This document shows, in pieces, positions 28,498 to 40,397 of a DNA stretch of 64,000 bases. Origin of the DNA: Sitta carolinensis (lineage: Eukaryota; Chordata; Aves; Passeriformes; Sittidae); NCBI GenBank assembly GCA_032173965.1, contig JAVUNC010000004.1:4632001-4696000 (forward strand), in the 5' to 3' direction. The position numbers were made by a program, and so were the translations under genes. Position 1 is the stretch's first letter, and every line of letters starts with the position of its first letter. Under the pieces are notes generated by a model. The model was not told the DNA's origin and searched no databases. It was given only the letters and a program-made list of their open reading frames with translations.

Positions 28498-28595
28498 TCA
28501 CAGAATCACAGACGCCGTGGGTCAGGTTGGAAAGCAGCACAAAGGGTTACCTGCTCCAACCTCCCTGATCAAGCAGGGTCATTCCAGATCACTTT
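28498..28595 (-). mobile_element. CR1 LINE 3' end
   Basis: TCACAGAATCACAGACGCCG through CCTGCTCCAACCTCCCTGAT. Confidence 0.75.
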
Positions 28596-30044
28596 TTAGT
28601 TTGTGCTCCAAGTGAAATAGTCTCTCTGGACCCTGTACCATAACAAAAGAATGTTGTCTTCTCCTACAGCACCCTGCAAACACAGTGCAGTACTCGGGAA
28701 ACCAAAGCAAACATCCCAGGTGGATCCAGTCTGAGGTCAGATCATGAAAAGCCTTCTTTTGTTAAAATCTCACCAAATAGAGCATCTGGGCCGGAGTTCA
28801 CAAATTACACAAACTCCTTGATTTCAACTCTGAGAGAGACATTTTAGTTCTCCTGGGCTGAAAGACACTTTCTTTGTATTTTATATTTCTAAATAAAAAA
28901 CATGGCCCATATGAATATGTCTAATATTCAAAGGTATTCCTAATGTCTCTGGATGTCTGTAGAAAACTGAATTTTACTGCCAGAGATTACAGGAGTCAGG
29001 ACATGTTCCTCAAGTGTAGACATCTACAATTAGGTGTGTGAATTTGAATCCTACCATAGGCTCACTCCATGTCACTGCAGAGATATGGGCACCTGTAATG
29101 GGTAGTTCACCTTTTCCTGAGATTGAGAAAAAACATGTCAAATATAAATTTGATACAAGTGTCTGAATTTTATCTTCTTTGGGCTGTAAAGTGGCTGTAA
29201 AATGGCTTCCATTTAGACAGCTGAGTATCCATTCCTCTCCCTGAGAGTTATTCTTGGCTGTCTGGGGTGCCCTGTCAAATCTGAGATGGCCACCCAGGGC
29301 TGTCAGGTATTACAAAACATCAATGAGAAGCTCAGGCTGTTTGAACCAGTAGCTAATGTTGAGGCAGAATATTCTACATCTCAAGACAGTGCCAGGCACT
29401 GAAGTGGAGACAAATGAAATCAAATTTGAAGGAAAATGACTAAATCAGACAGTGGGCTACACTCAGCTGCCCAAACTTGGTGTCTAGTATCATGTACCCC
29501 CAAAAAAGAGGAAGGCAGGCAAGAAGACCAGACCAACTATCTCCTGGATATGCTCAAACAGAAGGAAGCAGTTGAGAGACAATGGCTGGTAAACATCCAG
29601 AGCTGGAAGCACAGCTACAGCCAGGCAATTTGACTTATCACACATGAAATAATGGTGATGTGGTTCACTTGCCTCCATGTAGACATTTAGGGTTATTTTA
29701 AGTACTGCAGAATGTCCTACCTTGCCTCCATCTGACACTCCAGAAGGGGAGTCTCCCATAAGTGCTGTGTAATACCTGTTAGTACCGTGCATATGTCTCA
29801 AATATGCTACAGCAAAATTGGCAACAGACGTCCATGTTTCAGCAACAAAATCCTCTTACACGCCTGCACTTCCAACTTCCCTGAGCATTTGGAGACCCCA
29901 CCTTGCAAGTTGTCACCCAAATAGCACAGAGCAGTGTCAGCCAGTGATGGCACAGAGCAGTGCAGTCTGGTGTGCAATCCAAGACACCCTCATTCCCAGG
30001 CAGTGGGAGCACATGGTTCTGGAGACATTTGTTCCATCCTTCCA

Positions 30045-30287
30045 GCCATGAGGGGATTAGTTTCTTCTCCCAAGTAACCAGCAACAGGACAACAGCACGG
30101 GGCTTCAAGTTGTGCCAGGAGAAGTTAGGATTGGATAAATAGAAAAAAACTCCTCCGTTGAAAGGGTGTCCAGGCATTGGAACAGGCTGCCCAGAGAAGC
30201 TGTGGGGTCACCAGGCCCAGGGGTGTTTAAAAGATGTGCAGATGTGGCACTGAGGGTTTAGTGGCAGCCTTGGCCATGTTGGTTGAT
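30045..30287 (+). mobile_element. CR1 LINE fragment, left half interrupted by the solo LTR
   Basis: CR1 3'-region text (CATTGGAACAGGCTGCCCAG, then GTGCAGATGTGGCACTGAGG) running up to the LTR insertion point. Confidence 0.85.
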
Positions 30288-30585
30288 TGCTGTCCCTGAA
30301 AATAAGTCTTCTGATTTGTTTTAGTATAGTAGGGTCAGTTCTCATAAATTGTAAGATAAACAAGAATCATGTTTGCATTCCTTTGTAAAAGATATCACCT
30401 GATGGACTTCTCAAGAGACCAGTGGAGATGGAGAGGTGGGAACTTCTCTGTCCAATCTCTGATCACTGTCCAGAAACTTATATATACAAGGTCAACAATA
30501 AACTAGAATCTTCTTCCTTTCTTCTTCTCTGCCTGAACACCTGTTGTGTGTGTTGCTGTGTGTTTCTGTCTGTGTCACAGTAACA
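30288..30585 (+). mobile_element. Solo LTR of an endogenous retrovirus (ERVK-like) inside a CR1
   Basis: A 298-bp element beginning TGCTGTCCC and ending AGTAACA, flanked by perfect 6-bp direct repeats GTTGAT (30282-30287 and 30586-30591). It carries a TATA-like stretch (CTTATATATACAAGG) and AATAAA at 30497-30502 near the 3' side, so it lies on the + strand. TG..CA ends with a 6-bp duplication fit class II (ERVK) retroviruses. No internal viral genes are present. It splits a + strand CR1 whose two halves rejoin cleanly when the LTR is removed. Confidence 0.85.
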
Positions 30586-30648
30586 GTTGATGACCCAAGA
30601 GGTCTTCTCCAACTCACATCAATTCTGTGATTCTATGGTTCTTGGAAA
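30586..30648 (+). mobile_element. CR1 LINE fragment, right half after the solo LTR
   Basis: Begins with the duplicated GTTGAT and continues to the CR1 3' end (TCTGTGATTCTATGG). It completes the copy broken at 30287. Confidence 0.85.
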
Positions 30649-33600
30649 CAATCCAAGCTTGTTCAGTGTTCTCTACACTAAATGCTGAGGACACATCCCG
30701 AGAGGATGCTCAGACCCTTCTGGTGCACGTTCAGCTTATGGGTTGAGATCTGCATCATGCAGTTCCCCATAATGACATTTTTTTCCAGAAGGTGAAAGGA
30801 AATCCTGGCTTTGTGTGCAGAAGTTGAGTTCCATCTGTGGCTGAGCCACAACCTTCCTGGATGTGACAAGCAACTCTTTTCCTCTTATTTCCTTCCATCT
30901 CATCCTGTAATCAACATTACTTTCCCTCTTCTGAGATTACTTGAGTGGGCACATCCCTTGATGTTTATCAAATATGTCCAGAAATATCTTTACCACTGAA
31001 ATTTTTAGAATCCTTGGGGGTTCTTGACAGAGAGATGATAATCAGAGTTTCCTCCTGACAATGCTGAACTTTTTCACTTCTCTCCATCTCTCTGTTCCTC
31101 CTTATTTTTTTTCGTGATGAACACCAAGAATTCCCAATTCATCTCCACAAATTCAGCCTTTATGTAATAACAGAGTTTGCTTTCTCTTTCAATTCAGCAT
31201 TTTGTAGTCTCTTCCCCTTGTCCTGACTCTGACTGAATTCTACCCTTTCTCAGTCTTTCTTTAAAAGTGTGTCTTTCCCCAGCACAACAAACCACACAAA
31301 CCAAGAGGAGCTACAGAATTTCTCTGTGAAGAGAAGAACAGAAAAGATGAATTCTCCAGGGATGTTCATGAGTTAATCCCTTCCTTCACCAAAATTTCAT
31401 CAGCTTCTACTACACATTTAGCCCAACAAGGTGAGCTTTTAGTATGCTTTTCATTAAAAGTTTAAACACAAATAATTAAAATTAAAAGGCAGAAATAAAA
31501 AAATAATGAGACTTTAATAAGGCCATTCAATAATCATAATATTATGATACAGATACTTCTAGGACAACATATGTTGTCCTATTTTGTTTAGATATTAACT
31601 TTGGGATCAAAGGAAACACACCTCAAAAATACCTGTTAATTTTCAAAGTCTGAGAAAAGAGTCTTCCTCAAACATAGATGCCCATGGTTATTTAAATTAA
31701 ATCCACTTCAGGTGCACAAATGACCCGTAGAAAGTGGTCTTGATGGTCTTTGTAATATTCTTTTCTTCAGAATGTATTGTCATCTTTTCAGGTAAAATTT
31801 GGGTTTAGGTGGATTTAATGGGGATGTGACTATATAAGCTACCAATGCAGGATTTGGCCACAGATAAAATGTATAGATTGTAAATACTTCTGAAAAATAT
31901 CAAAATGTACAGCTTGGTAGAATATCTCTATTTGTTCCTTACAGTTATCACAACTTAATTTTGACACAGAAATTCTTTAGATTGGTAGGTTGATAGATAA
32001 AGTTTATTGCACTTTTTGTGTCTGTTAACATAGAATGTCTGACAAAATACGTTTATTATCTTTATATGCATAGGATTTGGCATCATGAGGGAGACAATAT
32101 TATTTCAAAGACATTCGAAATTATGTCCAGCTATTTGATAGCAAGATATGATTTCAAACTGCAGAAGAAAAGGGAATTAGTCCCAAATATTGTGAGATTT
32201 CTCAATAAAACTGGAAGCACATTATGCATAGAAATAATTATTAAGCTCCCCAATAGTGAAAATTTGTGCTTGAACAATTCCTGTGCAAGGTGTTAAGACA
32301 AGACTTTTCTGTGGGAGGCAGATCAAAACGATTTTGGGGGTTCCCCTTCCCTTCCCTTTGGCCACAAAGGGTAAATCTGCACTGCCATTAAGGAGGACCT
32401 AAATGTGCTCAGTGCTTGGAGAACTACAAGAACTTGGTAAAAAAAGATTTGCACTGTGAACAAAATTCTCCCTGTCCAGTACATTTTCTTCTCTAAGTCA
32501 AGGAGAGTTAAAGAAATACACACTGGGATAAAGAAAAAACAAATACAGCTTGGCAACAAAATTTTCTGCCACTTAGATACCTTAACAGAGTAATTTTTAA
32601 AATTCTATTTTCTTTATGAAGTACATTGCTACTCTTAAACACAAGACACTGCTGCTCCTCTAAAGACTCTTGTTTTAGACTACCTCAGGCTAAAGACCTG
32701 AAAAATCACATTGGAAAGAAGAGAAACAAGGACTCCACTAGTCCAGTGTAGCAGTGAATTGTGAAACTGAGTTTTGGAACTTTCCATGGACATAATTCAA
32801 TGATCCATGCTCAAAAAAGGGTATGAAAACTATATCAGACATTTATAAAAATCCACAGAATGCTTCTGTTCTTTTTTTTTTTTTTTTTTCCAGGCACAAA
32901 ATGCTTATCATAAACCTTGCCTTCCATGACATCTAACATTTTCTTCTTGACATTTTAAAATCAGAATTGGTAACAGCAGGCATGCTGGGAATTAACGGTA
33001 CCAAAGATATAAAGGAGACGTTATAGAAAAGTGTGGTATGGTATAAGGATGTTACACAGCCTTGCTATACTGCTAAGATAGTGGCAAACAACATCTCACC
33101 CTAAACACAGAGACACTTCTTTCAGATAAATTATGCAAATTTAATTTCATTTTTAGCTGCACTTCTCTTGTGATTGCCTGGTCAAATAGATCCTTGAAAC
33201 AGAATCCTTTTAAATAAATGCACTGTTGCTAAATACATTTGCTATGGCAGAAATCTGAAAATACTAAACAAATTTATCTTCTTCAGAGTCTTGCTGGCTT
33301 AGAGTTACTGGCTCTGGGAAGAGCTACAGAAGAGCCCAGGGTTTGTGCCCTCGGTTGAAGCCAGGAATGAAAGAGCCTTTGACCCTTGAAAGAACCAGTG
33401 TAATTGTTAGGATGGCAGTTCCAAACCTCAGTGATTGACTTTGCAATCTGTCTATTCCTAGAGATAGAGTGGAGCCTTCAGGCTGCTGTTTTCCAAAGGT
33501 TGTGCTGATGACACAGTGTTTCCATCCGTTTACTCGGAGAATTAAAGCCCTGGGAAACACAAAACTGAGGTCAAATAAAAGCTAAGGCATTAAGTTTCTT

Positions 33601-35164
33601 TAAGGATTATTAATATACTTTGGAATCTCCGTAATGGACTCTAAATATTTATCAAGCCATGTAATCTGAGGCTGCACTAAATTACCTCCCTGAGATAAAT
33701 GCAGATGATACATAGAATAAAACCCACACTTTTGTTCAGGCTAATAAAAAAATGATATGCTCTAATAATTGAGAAAATTTTTTATTATGTGGAATATGGG
33801 AAAAGAATGTGGCTGATTATATCTCAAATTCCAGTGGGAAAACTGCCAAGTCAGTCTTTAAGAGCAACACATTTATTGACCATTCCTCTTGTATAACAGG
33901 AATGGAACTCCAGCTGAGTATCTAGGTTTTCAGTCTGTGATGAACACAAAATGAGAAAACTCCACCCATTTGTAATGCAGGACTGAGGAACAGAAAGGGA
34001 GAATTGGGTCATGAAAGTAAAATATCTCAAACCTTTTGACATATTCATTTCAGGTCTCTGGTTTATTCAGTGAACAGACATGTCACCCAAGGTTGGCCTC
34101 TAAGTAGGATGGACCTGGCAGTTACCCACCACTTTAAAGACTTAAAAATAATTTCAGATTGATATATTTAGTTTAGCTTAATCCTAACCTATGACAAAAA
34201 TTATTTTTCCTCCACTGGAAAAAAAAGCTAATTTTTTTCTACCTCTACTTCTCTCTCTTCAACCACAAAGTAGAAAAATACCAGGAGCATCTAGATATCT
34301 GAAGACTGCCTCCCACATACAAAAATAACTTGGCAGAGTGGAGTTTCAGAGGCTTTTGTGACATTTATTCTAAGTCGGGATCACTGTGTGGCCAACAAGA
34401 ACAGAACAATACTTTCAGAATTACTAAGATGGGAGTCTGAGACAGGAAAACAGAAAGGTGTCTCTGTCTATTGAATATTGAGAGAATCTGGAACACCTAT
34501 ATAGCGTTAGATACATATCATACAGATATCTAAAGATAGCTGAGAGGAATTAAAATTCTTTTTATAATTTATTTGTGCCTTTTTTTCTTGCTGTGATAGG
34601 TGCTGGGACCCTGCTCTGGGAACTCTAGAAGATGCTGTAGAAATAAGAATGAGCAGATGCTTTTCCTCCTAGATTTTGGATGGCTGGATACAAAATAAAA
34701 GAGGAGTATGGATAAATAGGAATAGTAAATGGAGAAAATAAACACAAAATATGTTTGATCTATATATAAGAGAATATCCACAGACTAGATATAACTTACC
34801 ACACTGAAATATTCTGTAGGCATCGAAACTAAGAAAATCCAGAAGAAACACAAATGTTTATTGATCACTTTCCCATAACAAAACTAAAGGTGCTAAAAAT
34901 GTACCAATTAATAGGCTAAATTCATCACCAGGGGCTGAAGGAGTCATGGTCAAAATCTGAAGAGTGGGTGAAAGATGAATGTCAGGAGACAAAGAGGGGC
35001 TCTACTTACCTGGAAAATGGAAACAGTAGCTTATGACTGATGAGGTGGAGCTGGCATGAATATTTAAACACAAGGAATTGTATTCTTATTAGCAATGCCA
35101 GGCATAAAGAGCCACTATAAATGCCTGACACTTAATGGGATTTTCTAGAGAAGTGAAGTTTACA
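30649..35164. other. Intergenic, AT-rich
   Basis: No gene recognised. It contains the 22-bp palindrome at 31560 and an octamer-like ATGCAAAT near 33135. A 78-codon - strand frame (33324-33560) follows a good acceptor but has no recognisable domain. Confidence 0.5.
31560..31581. repeat. Perfect 22-bp palindrome centred on an E-box
   Basis: TAGGACAACAT is followed directly by its reverse complement, giving CATATG at the centre. No repeat family was recognised around it. Confidence 0.9.
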
Positions 35165-35310
35165 TAATCAGCCAGTTTGCAGGTGATGCAAACCTGAAAG
35201 GAGGGGCTCCTACACCAGGTGGTTGAGCTGCTGCTCAGAGGGACCTCAACAGGCTGGGACATGATCTTTGGATGTCCCTTCCAACCTGAGATGTTCTGTG
35301 ATTCTATGAA
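35165..35310 (+). mobile_element. CR1 LINE 3' fragment
   Basis: TTTGCAGGTGATGCAAACCT, an internally deleted body, then GTTCTGTGATTCTATG. Confidence 0.8.
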
Positions 35311-35669
35311 AATAAACTACAGGAACAATTTATGAGGTGTCATGACAGAATATTTGCAGAAATGCTGTCGGGGGATAGGCTGTTGTTCTGAATCATTCTC
35401 TCGGGTTTATAGGCAGCTCTTACACTTGAGTGGGGAGGTGATTCACGAGGTCTCAGTGTATATTAGGCAGAGAGATGACTGACAAACATAACATTTTAGT
35501 CTTTACCTTATGATCCATTGCTTGCTGATCACCTGCATAGAACTTTTCCATTAGTAATGGTTATAATGCTTATGCTAATAACACATTCTCATACAGCAAT
35601 TAGAGGTTTCTACTGCAATGTGCAAACAAAATAAGACAAGTCCTACTTTGTTCCTCTCCAGTGTAAACA

Positions 35670-36300
35670 ACATAAAAATCACACAACCTTAGAACAGTTT
35701 TGGTTGCACAAGATCTCTGAAGCTCAACTGGTCCAACACCATGTTCAGCCTCAAGTCTGTGTTGTAGAAGAGTCAATCTCTGCCTTCTCCCTTTCCAACA
35801 GAGTAGCCCTTTGCTGGGCTTACTCTGTTAATGCCTGTCTCGCACTGGGAACTCCCAAACTGGGCACAGCAGTCCCAACACCATTTCAGAATTGCTCAAA
35901 AGTGGGTTTAATCACTATTTTCAGTTCATGCACTATGCAGTGGCTAATCCAGTGCAGTTCATTGCTCCTGATGACTCTTGTGCTACTTTTCATAGAATCA
36001 TTTCCATTGAAAAGACCTCTCAGACCATCCCTGCCCATGGTGGGAGGGCTGGAAGTAAATCATCTCTAAGATCCCTTCCAATCCAAACCATCAAGTCCAA
36101 CTCCTAATGTATTTTTGTACAGCTGCTCCCTTGACAATTGGTGTCTTTCAATTGTTTGCTTTCAGATCTTTTCTGTCAAACCACGGCTCCAGCTTTTTGA
36201 GATTCATCTGAATGATAGCCTTTATCCAGCCTATGGACTGCTCCCTGCAGTTTGGTGTCAACCCCAAACTTGCTGATGGTGTGTTCCTCTCCACATAGTT
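35670..36300 (-). mobile_element. Old CR1 LINE fragments
   Basis: Diverged reverse CR1 text: CCTTTGCTGGGCTTACTC, AGAATCATTTCCATTGAAAA, and the ORF2-end stretch CAGTTTGGTGTCAACCCC. Boundaries are approximate and two copies may be nested. Confidence 0.7.
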
Positions 36301-36848
36301 ACAAACCATCAAACCACCCCACTGTGATTTCATCAGGCAGAGCCAAGGTGCTGCTTTCCCTGGTGTGGAAAAGCAAAGGCCTGTTCTGAAGGCACAACAT
36401 GAGGACTCAGGGACGAACTGAGTGACTATGAAGAGAGGAGATCTGAATTTAAATAGAAAAATGGCAGTACTTGATATAAAAGCAGACAATGACAGCTGCT
36501 CTGGTCAGCAACTACTGGAGATTGAATGTGGACAGAAGGAGTCAGTGCACACACAAATGCCCTTCTGATCTGGCAGTGTTCCCATCCATCCCATCTCACC
36601 CCATGTACCCAGAAATGCCAAAACAAATATGTGTTTTAATGTTAGTGCACACGGTAATCTTTTAATCTTTATCCAATGTTGATTAAAAATATAAATTAGA
36701 GAAACATCCTTGTCTCCTTTGGCTTTAGCGCTGTAGAACCAACGCAAAGAAGCCACGGCATGAACAGGAACTTGGCCCAAGGCTTTTTAAACTCCCATGG
36801 AAAAATCAATGGTCAATATTCCATCTTGGCTGGCCTGGAGGAATTGTT

Positions 36849-36878
36849 AAATAAATAATAATAATAGTAATAATAATA

Positions 36879-36909
<31 letters not shown>

Positions 36910-36919
36910 TAGTAATAAA
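36849..36919 (+). repeat. (AAT)n microsatellite with AGT interruptions
   Basis: About 70 bp of AAT triplets with AGT at intervals. Confidence 0.95.
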
Positions 36920-37198
36920 CAAATCAGTAGCCAGCTAAGTTTATTTGCATTGCTGGAGATTAGGATCAAATGTTACTAAAACTGGATGTGTCAATCAGCA
37001 GCAGAGAGTGTTGTACCTGTACCAATGGTGTCCCCATTGACTGCAAATTTCACATTTAAGATGTAATACATCTCAAAATCATTTCAGAGTATTCCATCTT
37101 CCAGCACAAGAAGTAAGAGGAAATTAAAATGGAACACAAACAAACAACCTCCTTTTTGGATGAATTTGTGCTTGAAAAATGTGCTGTTCTTCTATCAG

Positions 37199-37356
37199 GT
37201 CACTACCTGAATTTTGTAATACCTGTGACGTTGAATCACCTTGTCCTATCAGGAAACAGGAGAGCTATAAATCACTCTCCAGTGAAGAATTCCAGCCAAT
37301 TCCACAAGTACCTGAAGAAAGACGGAAGAAACTTCTGTTCTTCCTGGAAGCAGAAG
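37199..37356 (+). CDS. Candidate coding exon of an unrecognised gene (exon A)
   Basis: 158 nt between a pyrimidine-rich acceptor (GTTCTTCTATCAG) and the donor GAAG|GTAGGA. It is open in the frame that enters with one completing base and leaves in phase 1. The sequence includes FCNTCDVESPCPIRKQ, then a charged stretch with PEERRKKLLFFLEAE. The composition is charged and protein-like, and no repeat is recognised. It joins in phase with the segment at 37932-38050. I do not recognise the family. A possible upstream exon is 36729-36811 (good acceptor, poor donor G|GTCAAT), which would also be phase-compatible. The strand matches CRISP, but nothing shows the two belong together. Confidence 0.4.
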
Positions 37357-37931
37357 GTAGGATTCATCTTAATTCATTGGCTTAATGTATTGTGATTTTT
37401 TTTTTCATGTATTAAAATACCACCTATCATCAGAAGACTTCTTGAAAAATTTAGGACAGTCACAGAATAGTGTCTTATTCAGTGAAAAATAAGGGTTATA
37501 TAGGCAATGGTGTAACACAAGCTAAAAAAAGTAGAGAAAATGGATGAACAAGAAAAAATACAAGACCTGTATCAAGAAAGATACATCTTAGTCAGTTGTA
37601 TGTACATAGAGAAAGGGACAGAGAGTCAGTAAAACACATTGAATGGGATATATATATTCAGCTCAGTAAGTTCTATTGGTTCATGTTTCTATCACCACCT
37701 ATTTTCAGAGTGGGGAAATTACCAACTTGTTTAATTGACTCCTCTTCTGCAAAGTGGCTGCTAAGTAGACTTTGTGCAATAGTGCTGTACAAGTGCAATG
37801 ACAGAAACTTTATTCTATTTCAGGTATTTTTCAAGGATAATAAAAAATAATTGGGGTTTTTTGTAATAATTATTCAATTAAATGAACAATTTAGGATACA
37901 CCTTTTTTATTTTTTTTTTTTTTTATTTTAG

Positions 37932-38050
37932 AAGGAGAGACGGGAAAAACATATTCACATGAGTTTGCCAAACTCATACAAACTAGGGATGCTAAAGCAC
38001 CATCTTTCAGTGGCAGATCCCAGTACACAGATGGATTTGCAGGAAAGTCA
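37932..38050 (+). CDS. Candidate coding exon of an unrecognised gene (exon B)
   Basis: 119 nt following a long T-rich tract and acceptor TATTTTAG, ending TCA|GTAAGA. It enters in phase 1, matching exon A, and leaves in phase 0. Translated residues include GETGKTYSHEFAKLIQ and then FSGRSQYTDGFAGKS. The frame stays open for another 34 codons beyond the donor, so a terminal exon ending at a TAG near 38140 is also possible. The product is unknown; a short axonemal or sperm-type protein was considered but no signature settles it. Confidence 0.4.
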
Positions 38051-39000
38051 GTAAGACTTGGCACATGTCCTGATTTATGTTTGATTGAGGGGGAACAGGG
38101 GGAGGGGGAGAGAGAGACTGATTTTAGGACCAGTGCCTAGAAATTAATGCAGAGCAATTAAATTTACATCTCATAAACTGTAAGCATTTGGTTGAAATCA
38201 GTGGGATTGCCAAAAGTATGTTAATATCTTGGAGTGGGAAACCCACTGGGCCTTAAAAAGCATTCCAATGGCATTTTGAAACTTATATCATGTATTAAAT
38301 TACCAATTATATTTAATTGTAAGTTAATTCATAGAAAATATTACAGTGAATGAATACTTTGACCATGTCTCTAAGTTAGCTTCTTCAGCTTGGCTTGCAA
38401 AATACAAAGCTTCATAATTTAAGTGAAGAGTTATTTTTTTCCTTTAATATGTGCTTTACATGCAAAAAGGTTTGTTTTCTATTTGCATCTCATCATATTT
38501 TGCACTCAGAAGACATATTTTTACTTGTAACTTGAGTACAACTAAAAATAACCCCAATTCTATTTACTATCTGATTAGAAATTAAGTGAAAAGCATATTT
38601 TTTTCATGATATTGGGAGTATAACCTTTGTTGCTGAACACCTAGGTCAGATAAAGTGCAAAGTTTTGTAATGGTTCTGAACAATAGGTATTAGAAAACTT
38701 AATAAGAAAAAGATCTTGTGATTCTAAAGCACTTCAAGGAAGCACAGGTGATATCAAAATGAAAACTAAGGGACATAAAGCAATATTAAGAACAGGAGAT
38801 CAATGACTTACTCTGTTAAGTATCCCTATGTTTTCCCCTGGATCAACTAGATCTTCCCTCAAATGCAAGTGCCTAGAATAAGCCACCCTATTTTGAAGGC
38901 TGTGAGAGTTTAATTGGACAGATGTGACCAGTTTTTCCACTTTTTTTGGCCTCTGAGCTCCAGCTGCCCACAGTCACAGTCCCTGGGCTTTGTTGTTTAG

Positions 39001-39059
39001 CAGAGCTGGAGCAGCATCCCTGCCTGAGGCTGGGCACGGTGGGTCACCCCCAGAGCAAG
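39001..39059 (+). other. Candidate 5' untranslated exon of CRISP
   Basis: A 59-nt segment bounded by a good acceptor (GCTTTGTTGTTTAG) and a near-ideal donor (CAAG|GTAAGA), 1.3 kb upstream of the exon that carries the CRISP ATG. CRISP exon 1 begins at an acceptor only two bases before its ATG, so a noncoding exon must lie upstream and this is the best-looking candidate. With an acceptor in front it would not be the first exon. It could instead follow the candidate exon ending at 38050; in that phase it reads eight codons and then TGA. Unproven without transcripts. Confidence 0.35.
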
Positions 39060-39569
39060 GTAAGAGGCTGGTGAAGAACTGGGACCTTGCTGTAACACCT
39101 GGAAAAGAATGCTTTTCTTTCCCACATGTTCTCCACAAGTGCCAGTGCTCTCCAGAGCACCCTGTGTTTTATATAAACTGGTTGCCTCGAGGTAAAGGGG
39201 CTTTGCTGAGTATGAAAGGATCAGCAAACCCTACTGACCTCTCCCCAAGAATAATTCAGAACCAAAATCAGCAGCCCCTCAAAACCAAACAAGTTAAGCT
39301 AACAATATACCTCTGTGGTAACATGCCTATAAATTCCCTCAGAGTGGGAGGCTGGGAAAATTGCCAGAACAAGTAAATTCCACTCTAGTCACCTGCTTGC
39401 CTGCCTGAGGTAGGTGAGCCAAAAGCTGATTGTAACTCGTGTGACTGATTGCAGATACCTGAACTTTGCAGTGACCTCCTAGGTCACGGACTGGTGCTTT
39501 GAGCCTCCCAGGCTCAAAGTGGAGTCTTGGAGTCCAGGGTCTGGTGGATGCTTCTTCAATTAGAATAAG

Positions 39570-39660
39570 ATATTTGCAGAACAATCTGAGTTGGATGGGA
39601 CCCCCAGGGATCATCAAAGTCCTACTCCTGGCCCTGCATAGGAAATAGCAAGAATCCCAA
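39570..39660 (-). mobile_element. CR1 LINE 3' end
   Basis: CTGAGTTGGATGGGACCCCC, then CCTACTCCTGGCCCTGC. Confidence 0.75.
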
Positions 39661-40340
39661 TGTTAGAGAAGGCTCTAATTTCTGTTGTCATTTATTATTA
39701 CTAGTAATATATCAAGACTTGTCTTAAAACAGATAAAAAACAAATAAAGCTTCCTGAAACAGGTCTTTTCCAGTCCTGCCCCAGCTTAAATGTGAAATTT
39801 CACAGTGCTGGTCATCAAGCTTTGAACAGGTTTTGAATCCTGACCCTTACACCTGACTGTAAGAGATCACATGGACTCAGAGTCTAATTCCCCTTTCAAA
39901 CAAAGCACTCCAGTCATAGCAGGCAAAGGGGAGCAGGGGAATTTTCACACTCACCTAGACACAGGAACGAGCTAAGAGCAGCATCCCTTCCCATTCTGCA
40001 GTTTGAAAATGATCAGTAGGCTTCCTGTGGGAAGGACAGCAAAAATACCTGTGGACACCTGTGGAGATATTCCATCAGGCTCAGCAGGAAGTGTGAGCTG
40101 TAAAAAGCAGTTGATTCATAGAAATTTAGAAATGAAGAGGGGGAAATAATTTTATTATTTTAGTTCTAAAAGTGGGTGAGGCAGGCGGGAGGGAGAGAGG
40201 GAGTGAGGGAAGGAAGGGAAGGAAGGAAAGCAAAAACAAGCAAAAACCAGAAAACATACAGGGGAAAGATGTATTTTGTATTCAGAGAAATGAAAGCTCC
40301 ATAAAAAATAAACTAATTCCTCATTCTCACTTTTTCAGAG

Positions 40341-40397
40341 ATGTTTCTGCCAGTCCTCCTGTGTCTCACACCTGTGCTGCCTCCTTCCACAGGACAG
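40341..40397 (+). CDS. CRISP: CRISP exon 1 (first coding exon, signal peptide)
   Basis: Nineteen codons beginning MFLPVLLCL and ending STGQ: a hydrophobic core followed by small residues, as expected of a secretory signal peptide. The ATG lies two bases after an acceptor (CACTTTTTCAG), so the start is preceded by a spliced 5' untranslated exon, the usual CRISP arrangement. The donor is CAG|GTAGA, phase 0. No other in-frame ATG lies between the acceptor and this one. Confidence 0.85.

Noticed and set aside
33324..33560. 78-codon - strand frame after a good acceptor
   Set aside because: No recognisable family, no consensus donor at a sensible place, and the opposite strand is also partly open.
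36729..36811. Extra upstream exon for the unknown gene
   Set aside because: Good acceptor and compatible phase, but the donor GTCAAT is poor and two frames are open, so it was not annotated.
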